Source: WTFY01 sp965205685 | Lineage (GTDB): Bacteria; Pseudomonadota; Gammaproteobacteria; UBA4575 | Length of the DNA stretch: 64,000 bases | Reading direction: 5' to 3' | Assembly: GCA_965205685.1 (NCBI GenBank) | Contig: OZ242174.1 | Location: 1,488,001 to 1,552,000 of the forward strand | Shown: positions 63,215 to 64,000 of the stretch, one piece after another | Position numbering within the stretch: position 1 is the stretch's first letter | Layout: each line of letters opens with the position of its first letter | Notes under the pieces: generated by a model | The model's input: only the letters and a program-made list of their open reading frames with translations | Database searches by the model: none | Told to the model about the DNA's origin: nothing | Made by a program: the position numbers and the translations under genes

Positions 63215-63865
63215 TCAGCTGGCGAACGGCAGTGGATTGAAATAGCGTTTTCCTGCCGTGGTGCCCAGGATCTGTTGCAGCAGTTGCTGGTAGTCCTTTT
63301 CGCTGTTAATGAAATCGATTTCGCTCGCGTTCACAATCAGACAGGGGGCGTCAACATAGTTGTAAAAGAATTTTGCATAGGCTGCATTTAACTGCTCCAG
63401 ATAGGCGGATCCAATCAGGCGCTCGTACCCCCGCTTGCGTTTTCGTATGCGTTGCAGCAGGACTTCCACAGGGGCTTGCAGATACACCACCAGGTCCGGC
63501 TTGGGAGCATCGATCGTCAGGTAGGAGTACACCTGCTTGTACAGTTCATATTCACTGGCATTGAGAGTGATCTGCGCAAACAGCTGGTCTTTTTCGATCA
63601 GAAAATCGGATACCCGGACCGGTGAAAAGATATCGGCCTGCCTGAATTCCTGCAACTGCTTGGTCCGTCGCAGCAAAAAAAACAACTGTGTGGACAGGGC
63701 CGCTTCCCTGGGGTTCTGGTAAAACTGCTCAAGAAAGGGATTTTCATCCGCCTGCTCAAGCAGCAGGTATGAGCCAAACTCATCGCCAAGGCGTTGCGCC
63801 AGACTGGTCTTGCCGACACCGATGGATCCTTCGATGACGATGTATTTAAGGTTGTGCTCCGACAT
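63215..63865 (-). CDS. Deoxynucleoside kinase (dGK/dCK family)
   Basis: This 216-residue protein belongs to the deoxyguanosine/deoxyadenosine kinase family, which phosphorylates salvaged deoxynucleosides. The P-loop EGSIGVGKTSLAQRL lies at residues 12-26. The catalytic and base-binding segments VSDFLIEKDQLFAQITL (near 86) and the DLVVYLQAPVEVLLQRIRKRKRGYE stretch in parts (near 125) follow, the latter holding the lid arginines. The precise base preference cannot be read. It is inserted between folK and panB, and its ATG overlaps the end of folK by 20 bases, so the two are co-translated. Confidence 0.9.
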   Translation of the reverse strand: MSEHNLKYIVIEGSIGVGKTSLAQRLGDEFGSYLLLEQADENPFLEQFYQNPREAALSTQLFFLLRRTKQLQEFRQADIFSPVRVSDFLIEKDQLFAQITLNASEYELYKQVYSYLTIDAPKPDLVVYLQAPVEVLLQRIRKRKRGYERLIGSAYLEQLNAAYAKFFYNYVDAPCLIVNASEIDFINSEKDYQQLLQQILGTTAGKRYFNPLPFAS

Positions 63866-64000
63866 CCGGGGTCGCTATCTTGGTTAACTGGTACGCGGGA
63901 AGCCTGGCGATCAATTCCCGCAGGCTGCCCTTGCCGGGGATCACGAGGTCCCCCCCTATCTCTTGCAGGGGAATCAAAACGAATTCCCGATCACTTATGC
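63846..64000 (-). CDS. folK: 2-amino-4-hydroxy-6-hydroxymethyldihydropteridine pyrophosphokinase, 3' end only
   Basis: The last 51 codons of a leftward gene enter from the right edge and end at TAA (63846-63848). The product reads REFVLIPLQEIGGDLVIPG and continues to LIARLPAYQLTKIATPD. The motif of Arg-x-Phe-Val-Leu-x-Pro-Leu followed by Asp-Leu-Val-Ile-Pro-Gly is the C-terminal region of FolK, which pyrophosphorylates the pterin in folate synthesis. The folK-panB-panC neighbourhood supports the call. The ATP- and pterin-binding N-terminus lies outside the window. Confidence 0.88.
   Translation of the reverse strand, partial: ISDREFVLIPLQEIGGDLVIPGKGSLRELIARLPAYQLTKIATPDVGAQP

Overview
The window is a dense, ordinary stretch of a gammaproteobacterial chromosome. 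ZipA next to LigA, a full IscRSUA-HscBA-Fdx-IscX operon, BamB, YfgM, RodZ, SohB and the hfq-hflX-hflK-hflC order all point to Gammaproteobacteria. SMC instead of MukB, a HisZ subunit, a one-module QueF, a MutL with an endonuclease-type motif and frequent TTG/GTG starts argue against Enterobacterales. I cannot place it more precisely from sequence alone. Nearly every base lies in or next to a recognisable gene, and no gap exceeds 300 bases once the broken genes are counted.

Layout. The left edge (1-3352) holds the start of an SRAP-domain gene, an OsmC-like gene, a SulP anion transporter split over three reading frames, and tRNA-Pro. Positions 3447-6139 carry mpl, a membrane protein and an lpxA-type acyltransferase. 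Positions 6260-12681 are smc-zipA-ligA, divergent from queF (12734). From 25262 down to 13274 a long leftward run holds the IscR site and iscR-iscS-iscU-iscA-hscB-hscA-fdx-iscX-ndk-rodZ-hisS-yfgM-bamB-der. trmJ and suhB follow. Next come the leftward queA-tgt-yajC-secD-secF operon and tRNA-Leu(CAA), tRNA-Arg(CCU) and ispG rightward. The leftward block 34133-41976 is rnr-rpsF-rpsR-membrane protein-rplI-dnaB-fadD. After tRNA-Leu(CAG) comes the leftward superoperon of an unknown gene, mutL, miaA, hfq, hflX, hflK, hflC, a small membrane protein, hisZ, purA and a DUF411 gene. A RibD-C reductase and sohB (rightward) separate it from amiC, tsaE and nnr. A decayed tnpB sits between nnr and queG. The right edge is pgi, panC, panB, a deoxynucleoside kinase and the end of folK.

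How the genes work together. Fe-S cluster assembly (isc) supplies clients present here: IspG, QueG and IscR itself. Four queuosine-pathway genes (queF, tgt, queA, queG) occur in separate loci, with TrmJ and MiaA as further tRNA modifiers. Envelope functions (Mpl, LpxA-like, BamB, RodZ, AmiC, SecDF-YajC, HflKC, SohB) and replication/repair functions (DnaB, LigA, SMC, MutL) dominate the rest.

I found no defence island, prophage, CRISPR array or clearly new system. The most notable items are the doubly frameshifted sulP, the catalytically dead tnpB relic, a heptad-repeat tail on ribosomal protein S6, a possible 31-codon gene between fdx and iscX, an unknown gene overlapping mutL, and missing neighbours (rlmN, pilF, rlmB, priB) in otherwise conserved clusters.
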